From: an uncultured Candidatus Nitrosopumilus sp.
GTDB taxonomy: Archaea > Thermoproteota > Nitrososphaeria > Nitrososphaerales > Nitrosopumilaceae
Direction: 5' to 3'
Length of the DNA stretch: 64,000 nt
NCBI GenBank assembly: GCA_951812645.1
Contig: CATOSM010000001.1
Span: 1,529,560 to 1,593,559, forward strand
Position numbers and translations under genes: made by a program. The notes under the pieces were generated by a model. That model did no database searches, was not told the DNA's origin, and saw only the letters and a program-made list of their open reading frames with translations. Below are positions 8,745 through 15,869 of this stretch, piece after piece (within the stretch, counting starts at the first letter, position 1; the number at the start of each line of letters is the position of its first letter).

Positions 8745-9238
8745 GCGTAATCTCCCTTCTCCATATTCAACGTCTGGTAGATTCTCTGGCGCAATTTCTT
8801 TGCCAATTCCCCATATGCACTGTATCCGGTCTTTTTGCCCTTGAGCATCAAAACATCATGAATCCCCATTAGCAAGAACCCGAGACGGACATTTTCTGGC
8901 TGGTCCTTTTGCAACCAACGAGCATCCCAGGTCTTTTGTAATTCACTCAACTCATAGTGGCATTTCTTGTCTACCGTAATGGTTCTGTAATCGTGTTTTC
9001 TTCCTGCAATGTGATGCAATTCTAAATTGTATGATTCCTCTTTAGAGTTACAAATCTCGCATCTGTTCTTCTTTTCCTGCATTGATTTGTTTTTGGGTTT
9101 TGTTACAATCTCATTTATCCACCCTTCAATCTCATCGATTGTATCTAGTGTATCGTCTCTGAGTTTGCCAATACAAAATCCCATCAAGGTTTGCAAACTG
9201 ACAGTTTTATTTACTAGAGTGGTTTCAGAATCAGTCAT
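8741..9238 (-). CDS. HNH endonuclease of the casposon
   Basis: 165 aa with a Zn-binding HNH core: CEIC (Cys60, Cys63), LELHHIAGRKH (His75-His76) and KKCHYELS (Cys93-His94). HNH nucleases are near-universal casposon passengers. It may nick target or element DNA, or act against other elements. It overlaps both neighbours by 4 bases, inside the polymerase operon. Confidence 0.85.
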   Translation of the reverse strand: MTDSETTLVNKTVSLQTLMGFCIGKLRDDTLDTIDEIEGWINEIVTKPKNKSMQEKKNRCEICNSKEESYNLELHHIAGRKHDYRTITVDKKCHYELSELQKTWDARWLQKDQPENVRLGFLLMGIHDVLMLKGKKTGYSAYGELAKKLRQRIYQTLNMEKGDYA

Positions 9239-9747
9239 TTTGTATTATACACCTCGTAGTATTCTGGTTCTTCAATTCTTTGATTGATTCTGATTATCTC
9301 ATCAGGGTTTGTCTCTAGTTTGTGTATCTTTCCTTTGCTGTCTTTTACTTTCTTGTTTCTGAACTTTGAGAGTTTGGATTTGTCTCCAGTGTTTAGGAAT
9401 TGTTTCACTGCATTGTGGTATCGTCCAACAACTGATGCAGTCCTTGAATCTCTAATCTCAACACTCTTTTCCTTTTTGTCAGTGTTGATTCTCATCACTC
9501 TTCTGATTCTGTCCCATCTTTTTACAACTGGTTTTCCATTTACTTTTTTGAAACCGTTTGTGTGTTTGATTACGTTCTTTACAGTAATGTTGTTGTCGTT
9601 TGCTGCTTGTGGCAGCGTCTTTGTTTTGCTGTTACGCAACTTACTAATCACTGCAAGTGATTTTTCGCGCAACATCTTTTGCCTAGGAGTTAGTTTCCTC
9701 CAGGGTCTTCTGTACAACGGTAGGGCCGTCATAGCGAGGGCCTCCAT
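9235..9747 (-). CDS. Basic protein, probable DNA-binding, casposon
   Basis: Up to 170 aa, very basic (many Lys and Arg), with a helix-turn-helix-like segment around LPQAANDNNITVKNVIKHTNGF (about residues 45-66) and a basic central region. A start at the sixth codon (MTALPLYRRPW, 9732) is as likely as the first. It overlaps the HNH gene by 4 bases. No named family recognised; a structural or regulatory DNA-binding role is inferred from composition and operon position. Confidence 0.6.
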   Translation of the reverse strand: MEALAMTALPLYRRPWRKLTPRQKMLREKSLAVISKLRNSKTKTLPQAANDNNITVKNVIKHTNGFKKVNGKPVVKRWDRIRRVMRINTDKKEKSVEIRDSRTASVVGRYHNAVKQFLNTGDKSKLSKFRNKKVKDSKGKIHKLETNPDEIIRINQRIEEPEYYEVYNTK

Positions 9748-9893
9748 TTACCGAAAACCTTTCGGTTCAAGTCATTCTGTGCAGAATGACATTTGGGACG
9801 CCTGATTCTATAATTTGGTATTCCCTTGGTGTATGTCCAACAATATTGGCAGTTAATGCAAACAACAGCAAATTGTGTGATTTTCTTTCTCAT
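9729..9893 (-). CDS. Short Zn-ribbon-like peptide, first gene of polB operon
   Basis: 54 aa from the ATG at 9893 (MRKKITQFAVV); an upstream TTG at 9914 lies inside the operator dyad and is less likely. CINCQYCW provides a CxxC knuckle, and the second knuckle is RRPKC, where the first Cys expected for a zinc ribbon is Arg, so metal binding may be incomplete. It overlaps the next gene by 19 bases. Small Zn-ribbon proteins are common in casposons. Confidence 0.55.
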   Translation of the reverse strand: MRKKITQFAVVCINCQYCWTYTKGIPNYRIRRPKCHSAQNDLNRKVFGKWRPSL

Positions 9894-9910
9894 TACTATA
9901 GTAGAGCGAT

Positions 9911-9957
9911 CCAAGACATATCACAAAGTATGTGTCTTGGGCAAATTCAAGACATAT
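9911..9957. promoter_or_regulatory. Divergent casposon promoter with dyad operator
   Basis: CCAAGACATAT (9911-9921) and ATGTGTCTTGG (9930-9940) form an 8-bp perfect, 10 of 11 overall inverted repeat, and CAAGACATAT recurs as a direct copy at 9948-9957. The site sits between the two divergent operons, 32 bases before the winged-helix gene at 9989. It is the obvious binding site for that regulator. Confidence 0.55.
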
Positions 9958-9988
9958 ACTCCACAACAAATACTAGATTTATTCAGAA

Positions 9989-10510
9989 ATGACCTCAAAT
10001 GACATTGATTTGCTTCGAAAAGGACTCACATCGGAGTATTTTCTAGCCTCATTTCTGGAAAAAGACCCTTCTGGGTACAGATTGGGACAGATAGTACAGG
10101 ATACCAAAGGCAAGCCACCAAACAGCAAGACGCTCTATCCATCATTGAACCAACTTCTAAAGACAAAGTACATTGTTGAAAAAAATGAAAAGTATTATCC
10201 AAATCTTACAAAACTAATCAACACCATGGATTCTACCCACATTCGTGATTGGCAGGAATCTCTTGATCCTGATGAGAAACAGGTATTGATAGAAATGCTG
10301 CAAAACAGGGAATTTTTCAAGGTAGTTTCAGATGAAATATTACGAACCATTCATGATCAACCAAACCGCATTCATAATATAGATGCGCTTGAAACAATTG
10401 CAAACAAGATTGGATTACTAACTGCTGCAATCATTTTGTATAGAACCAATACAAAACAAACTAATCAAGAATCACAAGAAAAATTTTCTCCTGAAAATGA
10501 TTTAAAATAA
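9989..10510 (+). CDS. PadR-like winged-helix regulator of the casposon
   Basis: 173 aa. The N-terminal half has winged-helix spacing: FLASFLEKDPSGYRLGQIV, then NSKTLYPSLNQLLKTKYIVEKN as recognition helix and turn, then a short wing (KYYPNLTKLI). This resembles PadR-type domains. The C-terminal half is helical and may dimerise. It is the first gene of the cas1-side operon and probably binds the dyad at 9911-9957, setting the balance between polymerase and casposase expression (inference). Confidence 0.65.
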   Translation: MTSNDIDLLRKGLTSEYFLASFLEKDPSGYRLGQIVQDTKGKPPNSKTLYPSLNQLLKTKYIVEKNEKYYPNLTKLINTMDSTHIRDWQESLDPDEKQVLIEMLQNREFFKVVSDEILRTIHDQPNRIHNIDALETIANKIGLLTAAIILYRTNTKQTNQESQEKFSPENDLK

Positions 10511-10537
10511 ATCAATGATGAACAGCAAAACTTCAAC

Positions 10538-10888
10538 ATGGTGTGGAATGAACAATTCATTCCAATGATGAAAGAGTTTGCGTTTGAAAGAAAACTATCA
10601 ACAAAAACAAAACAAACCCAAAAACAAATCACAAAAACGTACAAGGATGAAAAAAAGAAACAAAAATACTCTAAAAAGAAAACTCCAATTCAAAAATCAC
10701 CAAGCATGGCAGTTATTTCCGAGGCAATATTGATATTTCTAAAATCAATGCCTTCTTTGAGATTATTTCTATTCGTTCCTGAAAAAACATTATGGAAGTT
10801 GTGTAAATTGTGGGAAAGTTATGGCATGTTTGAATTTGTAACTAAATTTAATCAAGCATTTGAAAATCAAAACAAAAATTCTCAGTAA
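10538..10888 (+). CDS. Hypothetical basic protein between regulator and cas1
   Basis: 116 aa, with an extremely Lys/Gln/Thr-rich stretch (about residues 20-52) and then a hydrophobic helical part (AVISEAILIFLKSMPSLRLFLFVP). It lies 27 bases after the regulator and 26 bases before cas1, so it is co-transcribed. No family recognised. A terminal-protein or DNA-binding role could be considered because the element has a polymerase but no recognised priming protein. Confidence 0.5.
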   Translation: MVWNEQFIPMMKEFAFERKLSTKTKQTQKQITKTYKDEKKKQKYSKKKTPIQKSPSMAVISEAILIFLKSMPSLRLFLFVPEKTLWKLCKLWESYGMFEFVTKFNQAFENQNKNSQ

Positions 10889-10914
10889 ATTAAAATTGCA
10901 AAATCAAATAAATC

Positions 10915-12189
10915 ATGCACAAAGTTCTTGTATCATCAAGTAACAAAAGATGTACTTTGAATCCATTATTGATTACGGGTTTTGGAACTTCAATCAATGT
11001 GGATAAGAGAAAATTGATCATAACTAACAGACTAAAAGATACAAGGCTGGAATTTTATCCCCACACGATTAACCATGACGGAATAATCATTGATGGCCAT
11101 ACTGGCAACATCACGTTTGAGGCGATGAGATGGCTCTCAAAGCACAACATCAACCTGACATTGCTGAACTGGAACGGCCAGTTGTTGGCAAATGTCATGC
11201 CTGAGCAGCCAAAATCAGGTAAATTACGCGTAAAACAGTACCAAAAGTACCTTGATTCTACCAATAGATTTGAAATTGCTCTGAATATAGGACAAACCAA
11301 GGTTGAGCATTCCCTAAATTTGTTGGAGAAATTATCTAAATTCTACGAGTCTGTAGATTTTGTCAAAATCAGAAAATTAGCAGAAAAAGAAGATTTGTTC
11401 TTGTTGGATACAATGAAAAATAATGAGAGTCAGAACATTTCAAAATCAATAAAACAACTGATGACCTATGAAGGAAGAATAGCAAAAATCTACCATGAGA
11501 ATCTAATTGCAATTTTCAATGAATTGTATCCGGAGTTTAATTTTACAGGAAGAAAGAACAAGACAAACTCTAGAAACTATAATGCATCAGATGAAATAAA
11601 CGCCTTGCTGAATTATGGTTATGCTATACTTGAATCAGAAATTAGAAGAGGGATTAATTCAGTGGGGTTAGATTATTCCATTGGATTCTTGCATGAGATT
11701 AATCAGAGCAGAACTCCACTAGTCTATGACGTTCAGGAGTTGTTTAGATGGCTCATCGACATTTCTGTAATTCAATTACTTGAAGAAAAGAAGATCAAGA
11801 AATCCGATTTTATAATTACAGAGAATTATCACACTAGACTAGGTGAAGACGTTGCAAAGTTGTTAATTGAAAAAATTAATTCAAACTTTAATGCCAGATA
11901 CAATTACAAGAATGGAAAGAATTATTCATATCAAGTTATCTTGCAAGATAATTTACAACAGTTGTCTAATTTCATAGTAGGTAAGAAGAGAGAGTTTGAT
12001 TTTGTTATTCCTAAAATGAAACTGATTAGAAATGATAATCTTGAATTAAGAGAGAAGATTTTGAATATGACCCCTAACGAGAGAAAGCAGCTAGGAATCA
12101 ATAAATCCACATTATGGCATATCCAGAAAAATTTGTCTGAAGGTAAAACCCCTAAAATTTATGAAAAAATTCTTTTAAAAATTCAATAG
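10915..12189 (+). CDS. cas1: Cas1 casposase (integrase of the casposon)
   Basis: 424 aa, longer than CRISPR Cas1 because of an extra C-terminal region. The N-terminal beta-domain is followed by the catalytic all-helical domain: active-site Glu in MTYEGRIAKIYHENL (about residue 184), INALLNYGYAILESEIRRG, His in SIGFLHEINQS (about 263), and the acidic pair in LVYDVQELFRW (about 276-280). The last about 40 residues (MTPNERKQLGINKSTLWHIQ) form a helix-turn-helix, a casposase hallmark. It catalyses integration of the element into target DNA. No cas2 is nearby, which supports casposase rather than a CRISPR adaptation gene. Confidence 0.93.
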   Translation: MHKVLVSSSNKRCTLNPLLITGFGTSINVDKRKLIITNRLKDTRLEFYPHTINHDGIIIDGHTGNITFEAMRWLSKHNINLTLLNWNGQLLANVMPEQPKSGKLRVKQYQKYLDSTNRFEIALNIGQTKVEHSLNLLEKLSKFYESVDFVKIRKLAEKEDLFLLDTMKNNESQNISKSIKQLMTYEGRIAKIYHENLIAIFNELYPEFNFTGRKNKTNSRNYNASDEINALLNYGYAILESEIRRGINSVGLDYSIGFLHEINQSRTPLVYDVQELFRWLIDISVIQLLEEKKIKKSDFIITENYHTRLGEDVAKLLIEKINSNFNARYNYKNGKNYSYQVILQDNLQQLSNFIVGKKREFDFVIPKMKLIRNDNLELREKILNMTPNERKQLGINKSTLWHIQKNLSEGKTPKIYEKILLKIQ

Positions 12190-12213
12190 ATTTGTATTTG
12201 AATCATGACTACT

Positions 12214-12267
12214 GTCGGATAAAATGTCGTGAATTAAAATAGACATTTTTTGGAACAATTATCCAAC
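12214..12267. repeat. Nested inverted repeat after cas1
   Basis: Outer arms GTCGGATAA (12214-12222) and TTATCCAAC (12259-12267) match at 8 of 9; inner arms AAAATGTC (12221-12228) and GACATTTT (12242-12249) are perfect. It begins 24 bases after the cas1 stop. It could be a transcription end structure or part of the right casposon terminus. Confidence 0.5.
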
Positions 12268-12316
12268 AAGTTAAAAAAAGAGAAAAATCTTAATTCAATA
12301 CAAACTCATCTAAATC

Positions 12317-13648
12317 ATGGGAGAATGTCATAGATGTTATGCTAAATTAGAATCACAATTAACAGATTCCTTGCATTGTTTAGATTGCGAACAGGATCTA
12401 AAAAACGGTAATAGTTGTGATGTTTGTGATAAACCGAAATTTAGAAATCTTTGGGATCCATTTTTCTATTATCAAGTTCCAATGATGAATGATGGGATTG
12501 AAATTTTGCTTGAAAAAGGTAAAGCACATCATCTTTGCGCATTAGCACTTGTAACTTATACTGAAGTAATGGGCGGTTTAGTCACAGGTAAATTAAAAAA
12601 AGAAATTGGCGCTTCAAAATCAAACTTTGAAGCATTTCTTCCATATTTAGGTGAAAAATATGTTAAATTAAACGAAAATTTCGATATTTACAAAGATGTA
12701 CGAAGCAAATTAGTACATGAATTTGCACCAAGGATGTCTCATGGAATTTGGTTAACTAAAAACGCATTAGATTTTAGAATTGGGATTGAATATAAAACAA
12801 AGCATTTGAATTTCCACCTTAGAGAATATTATCGAGATTTCAAAAAGGGTGTTGAAACATACAAATTAGAATTAGAAAATGATAAACAGAATCCAAAAAT
12901 CTTAGAAAATTTTCTTAAAGCAACAGATGATTCTATTAAAGATGAAATAATTGAGAATAAAATTCCAATACCTACAGATAATCTTAAACGAATTTCTGAA
13001 GGATGCAAAAATCACGTATTTTCTTTACTTGAAGAAGCAACAAATCAACATAATAAAGAAAAATACAATCTAGCAATATTTTTGACAATTATTGCTTTAG
13101 AAGAAACAAGTAAACTTGCAGTATATTATGATCACATACGACAATTAAAACCTGTTTCAGTTAGAATGCAAAAAAGATTAACTGAGCACAATTATAAAAT
13201 TTTTAAAATCTTTAAAACAGAAATAAAAAATAATAAGAATATTTCAACTAAAGATGATCTTTTAATTCCAAAAATGTTGGGTAGTCTAAATTTTGTTAAA
13301 CAATTTATTTTGTATTATGACCAAATTGGTAATACAAACATGACATTAAATCAACATTTTTTAAAACATGATATGACAAAGAACAATTTGGGTCATTACT
13401 CAACATTTCTTTGGAGGTTTACGAATATTTTATTTTTATCTGAATTACTAAAAATTGATTTTGCAAAATCTGATGGAAATGTATATTCTGATTCAAATGT
13501 GTATAATTCTGAAATTTATAAAACTATTCAGATACGAATTAATGAATTTACAAACAATGATCTTCCAGGTTCTGAAAGTAAAGCCCTTTTTGTCATTGAT
13601 GAATTAAAATCACTGGCATCAAAATTTGATATGTTTATTGATTATTAA
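12317..13648 (+). CDS. Zinc-ribbon / AbiV-like fusion protein
   Basis: 443 aa. The N terminus carries three CxxC pairs (Cys4/7, 21/24, 34/37), a treble Zn-ribbon. The middle is helical. Around residues 230-300 is an AbiV-like core: NKEKYNLAIFLTIIALEETSKLAVYY followed by LTEHNYKIFKIF, matching the AbiV pattern of a helix with LAI-ALEE-K and a later H-x2-K motif. AbiV proteins are abortive-infection factors related to HEPN folds. The gene stands alone just outside the casposon with lower GC than the chromosome. The Zn-ribbon may sense nucleic acid (inference). Confidence 0.6.
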   Translation: MGECHRCYAKLESQLTDSLHCLDCEQDLKNGNSCDVCDKPKFRNLWDPFFYYQVPMMNDGIEILLEKGKAHHLCALALVTYTEVMGGLVTGKLKKEIGASKSNFEAFLPYLGEKYVKLNENFDIYKDVRSKLVHEFAPRMSHGIWLTKNALDFRIGIEYKTKHLNFHLREYYRDFKKGVETYKLELENDKQNPKILENFLKATDDSIKDEIIENKIPIPTDNLKRISEGCKNHVFSLLEEATNQHNKEKYNLAIFLTIIALEETSKLAVYYDHIRQLKPVSVRMQKRLTEHNYKIFKIFKTEIKNNKNISTKDDLLIPKMLGSLNFVKQFILYYDQIGNTNMTLNQHFLKHDMTKNNLGHYSTFLWRFTNILFLSELLKIDFAKSDGNVYSDSNVYNSEIYKTIQIRINEFTNNDLPGSESKALFVIDELKSLASKFDMFIDY

Positions 13649-13917
13649 TAAAAAAGGAATGCCCCTTTTGGTGGGTAAAATTGTGCTAGCATCTAGTATT
13701 CTAGATCTTGAAAAAACTAAATTAACTGATTTGATAAGGGGTGTTTTTGAATGAATACGTTAATTTTTCAATCAATTCCTTGAAAAATTTACTATTTGAA
13801 ATTTGTTCTAAGTTGTATTTTTGAGATACTTTTTCATAATTTGATCCTTTACGATGAAAAATACCCGATGAACTAATTTGTTTAATAGTATCTAAATTTT
13901 GAGATAAAATTCAAAAA
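13649..13917 (-). other. Interval with a start-less 62-codon open frame
   Basis: On the minus strand the frame is open from 13910 to the stop at 13722-13724 and reads like protein (ISSSGIFHRKGSNYEKVSQ, FKELIEKLTYSFKN), but it contains no ATG, GTG or TTG start and is preceded by TGA. It lies right after the stop of the 197-aa gene. It may be a decayed third gene of that operon. Confidence 0.35.
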
Positions 13918-14511
13918 TTATTTACTCTTTATCTGTTGCAAAATTTGAAGAACTTCCTCATTTTTTTCAGATAATGTGGCTCTATTTTCTATTGCACTGC
14001 CATGTTTAATTAAATCTGGTTTATGCATAGGATAATAGTCAGTAAGAAGCCAATATAGATCCTTTAATGACAATTCTACCCGTGCTTTGTCTTTAGCTGG
14101 AAGATTTTTCCATTCATTAAGATAAATTCTTGTGAAACGTATTATGTCTCTAATTTTTTCATGATTTTCTTGGAAAAAATAGTCAATTTCAGATATAACT
14201 TCGGATTCCATTTCTTCCGAAGCTGGTCTTCTTGCAGTTTTTGTTAATTTTGCAAAGAGTTTACTTCCTTCATTCAGATTTTCTACAACTGTTTTTCTAG
14301 CATGTTCCTCTTCACGTTTCCTTCTCTTTTTATCTAAAGCATAAACCAGAACACCTACAAGTGCAGTAGCTACAATACTCAATACACTCCAGAAATTTGT
14401 TGTTAGCTCAGTGATTATCCAATCTACTGTTCCCACAATATTTGCCCATGTGATAACGGTATAAAGATTTTCAATCAATTCATGATCGTAACTCCTAAAA
14501 TCGGCTGACAT
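13918..14511 (-). CDS. Membrane protein, second gene of unknown operon
   Basis: 197 aa with one strong transmembrane helix (about residues 39-58, FWSVLSIVATALVGVLVYAL) followed by a very charged coiled-coil-like stretch (DKKRRKREEEHARKTVVENL) and a helical cytoplasmic domain. It overlaps the 252-aa gene by 37 bases. The pair resembles sensor plus membrane effector modules of phage defence, but no known family is recognised. Confidence 0.6.
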   Translation of the reverse strand: MSADFRSYDHELIENLYTVITWANIVGTVDWIITELTTNFWSVLSIVATALVGVLVYALDKKRRKREEEHARKTVVENLNEGSKLFAKLTKTARRPASEEMESEVISEIDYFFQENHEKIRDIIRFTRIYLNEWKNLPAKDKARVELSLKDLYWLLTDYYPMHKPDLIKHGSAIENRATLSEKNEEVLQILQQIKSK

Positions 14512-15233
14512 ACATTAAAGAAAAAATCATCCCATGATTCAGATGGAATATTTTGATAAAATCTTAATTCACCACGTTCATTGATTTCAAGTGGTTTGAA
14601 ATCCATGGCTTCGTCATCTAGTAATCCTCTGCATTGAATTAACCTCATAATCGGATATGTATTATCTGACTTTTCTAAAATTTTTTTATATTCTGCATCT
14701 TCAGTTGCACATTCCGTTGGACTACGCTCAAACCCTTGCCTGCTTCTATTTTTATAACGATTCGAAGTGGTATCAAATCTTGGATCTTCTACACAATTTT
14801 TTTTATGAAATCCAAGTAATTTATTTTGTAATTTAATTATTTTTTCTTTTGGAATATCAAATGGTAAAAAATATCCCTCCTGTGAATCATGAATAATTGC
14901 TGAAATCATTCTTACTATAATGTCTCTTTTTGAAGAACCGTGAACTAGTAAAATTTTTTTTCCTTTTGATATTGTAAAAGAGATGTCTGAAGGCTCTAAA
15001 TGTGTTTTATCTGAAAATTTGTTATCTTTACATCTCACCCATAAACGTGCAGTACTTGATACCCCAAAACCATTTTCATCTGCTTTAATTTCTAACGACT
15101 CTAAATTTACTCCTTGTCTTCGAACTACTTTTGTTCTTATAAGATCGATCTTATTTTTACTGTTTATTTTTTCTATTATTTCAGACTCATCTACCCCATG
15201 AGGATATTTGTAAATCTTAATAGATTGTACCAT
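14475..15233 (-). CDS. Unknown protein, first gene of two-gene operon
   Basis: 252 aa, soluble, no signal or membrane segment. A mixed alpha/beta N-terminal half contains SISFTISKGKKILLVHGSSKRDIIVRM-like content (GKKILLVHGSS around residue 92), followed by a basic linker rich in Arg, Lys and Ser (about residues 155-172) and a charged C-terminal part. It is the upstream partner of the membrane protein with a 37-base overlap. Family not recognised. Confidence 0.6.
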   Translation of the reverse strand: MVQSIKIYKYPHGVDESEIIEKINSKNKIDLIRTKVVRRQGVNLESLEIKADENGFGVSSTARLWVRCKDNKFSDKTHLEPSDISFTISKGKKILLVHGSSKRDIIVRMISAIIHDSQEGYFLPFDIPKEKIIKLQNKLLGFHKKNCVEDPRFDTTSNRYKNRSRQGFERSPTECATEDAEYKKILEKSDNTYPIMRLIQCRGLLDDEAMDFKPLEINERGELRFYQNIPSESWDDFFFNVCQPILGVTIMN

Positions 15234-15371
15234 ATTTACAATATTCTAAGACAATTATAAAAATTAGAAACAAATTCCCTTAAGAAATTGGTTTGAAAAT
15301 GTTTTACAATAAATAGTGTACAAAAAATATTTTTTTCTTTATTTATTTATCATAAGTTCATTTTTTGATTT

Positions 15372-15463
15372 CCACGTGGGTGTACTTTCTCTCTCCTTGA
15401 CTATATCCCCAGCACAACATGCATGGGGTTATAGTTAAAGAAGTAAAAATCATATCCACGTGG
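15372..15463. promoter_or_regulatory. Structured intergenic site: stem-loop between two CCACGTGG palindromes
   Basis: CCACGTGG occurs at 15372-15379 and 15456-15463. Between them a 14-bp stem (12 of 14 pairs; 15397-15410 with 15425-15438) encloses a 14-base loop. The symmetrical layout in a gene-free gap of 280 bases suggests a protein-binding region or a small structured RNA. No known family assigned. Confidence 0.45.
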
Positions 15464-15513
15464 AATAAAGAATCAATGAGTTTAGAATACAAGTAGACTT
15501 TAAATCATTAATT

Positions 15514-15705
15514 TTAATGTCTATCAGGCGTTTTTACATAATCTCGTTTACGTTGACCAAGTAATTTTTTACAACAAGGACATTTTGTAGTTTCTATTAC
15601 AACTAATACATCACAATGTTTACAATAATTTGATCCACGTCTAGACCATGAAAATCTAGCATCTCTTTTCGGATCACATATGCGATTACAAGTATCTCCT
15701 TTCAT
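15514..15705 (-). CDS. Zinc-ribbon protein, 63 aa
   Basis: Basic protein with CNRIC near the N terminus, CKHC at about residues 28-31 and CPCC at about 42-45; the last two form a classic zinc ribbon. The C-terminal tail is basic (GQRKRDYVKTPDRH). Similar tiny zinc ribbons are abundant in this lineage and probably bind nucleic acid. Function unknown. Confidence 0.65.
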   Translation of the reverse strand: MKGDTCNRICDPKRDARFSWSRRGSNYCKHCDVLVVIETTKCPCCKKLLGQRKRDYVKTPDRH

Positions 15706-15869
15706 ATTCTAATTATGATATTTGTATTGATATTGCATAGGTTATAGTAATATAACTACATAATTTCAAATTAATTTTAGAAATCAGTCTTTACAAAATA
15801 AATTATATTTTAAATATGAGATATAAGGTAATGTTAAAAATATAATATTTTGATTAATTGGTTGATATC

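Larger units (their letters stand above)
5430..12267. mobile_element. Casposon (Cas1-encoding self-synthesising transposon)
   Basis: The gene set is diagnostic: B-family DNA polymerase, HNH nuclease, small Zn-ribbon and winged-helix proteins, and a solo Cas1 with an extra C-terminal helix-turn-helix, with no cas2 or other cas genes. Casposon family 1 of Thaumarchaeota, described with protein-primed PolB, fits best. Ends are approximate: I could not find matching terminal inverted repeats or a target-site duplication. The left limit is set at the iterons and the right limit at the structured inverted repeat after cas1. Confidence 0.8.

Noticed and set aside
10915-12189. Cas1 as part of a CRISPR-Cas locus
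   Set aside because: No cas2, no effector genes and no array nearby; the C-terminal HTH and the PolB/HNH neighbours identify a casposase.
5340-12320. Terminal inverted repeats of the casposon
   Set aside because: Visual comparison of both flanks found no convincing match of 10 bp or more; boundaries left approximate.
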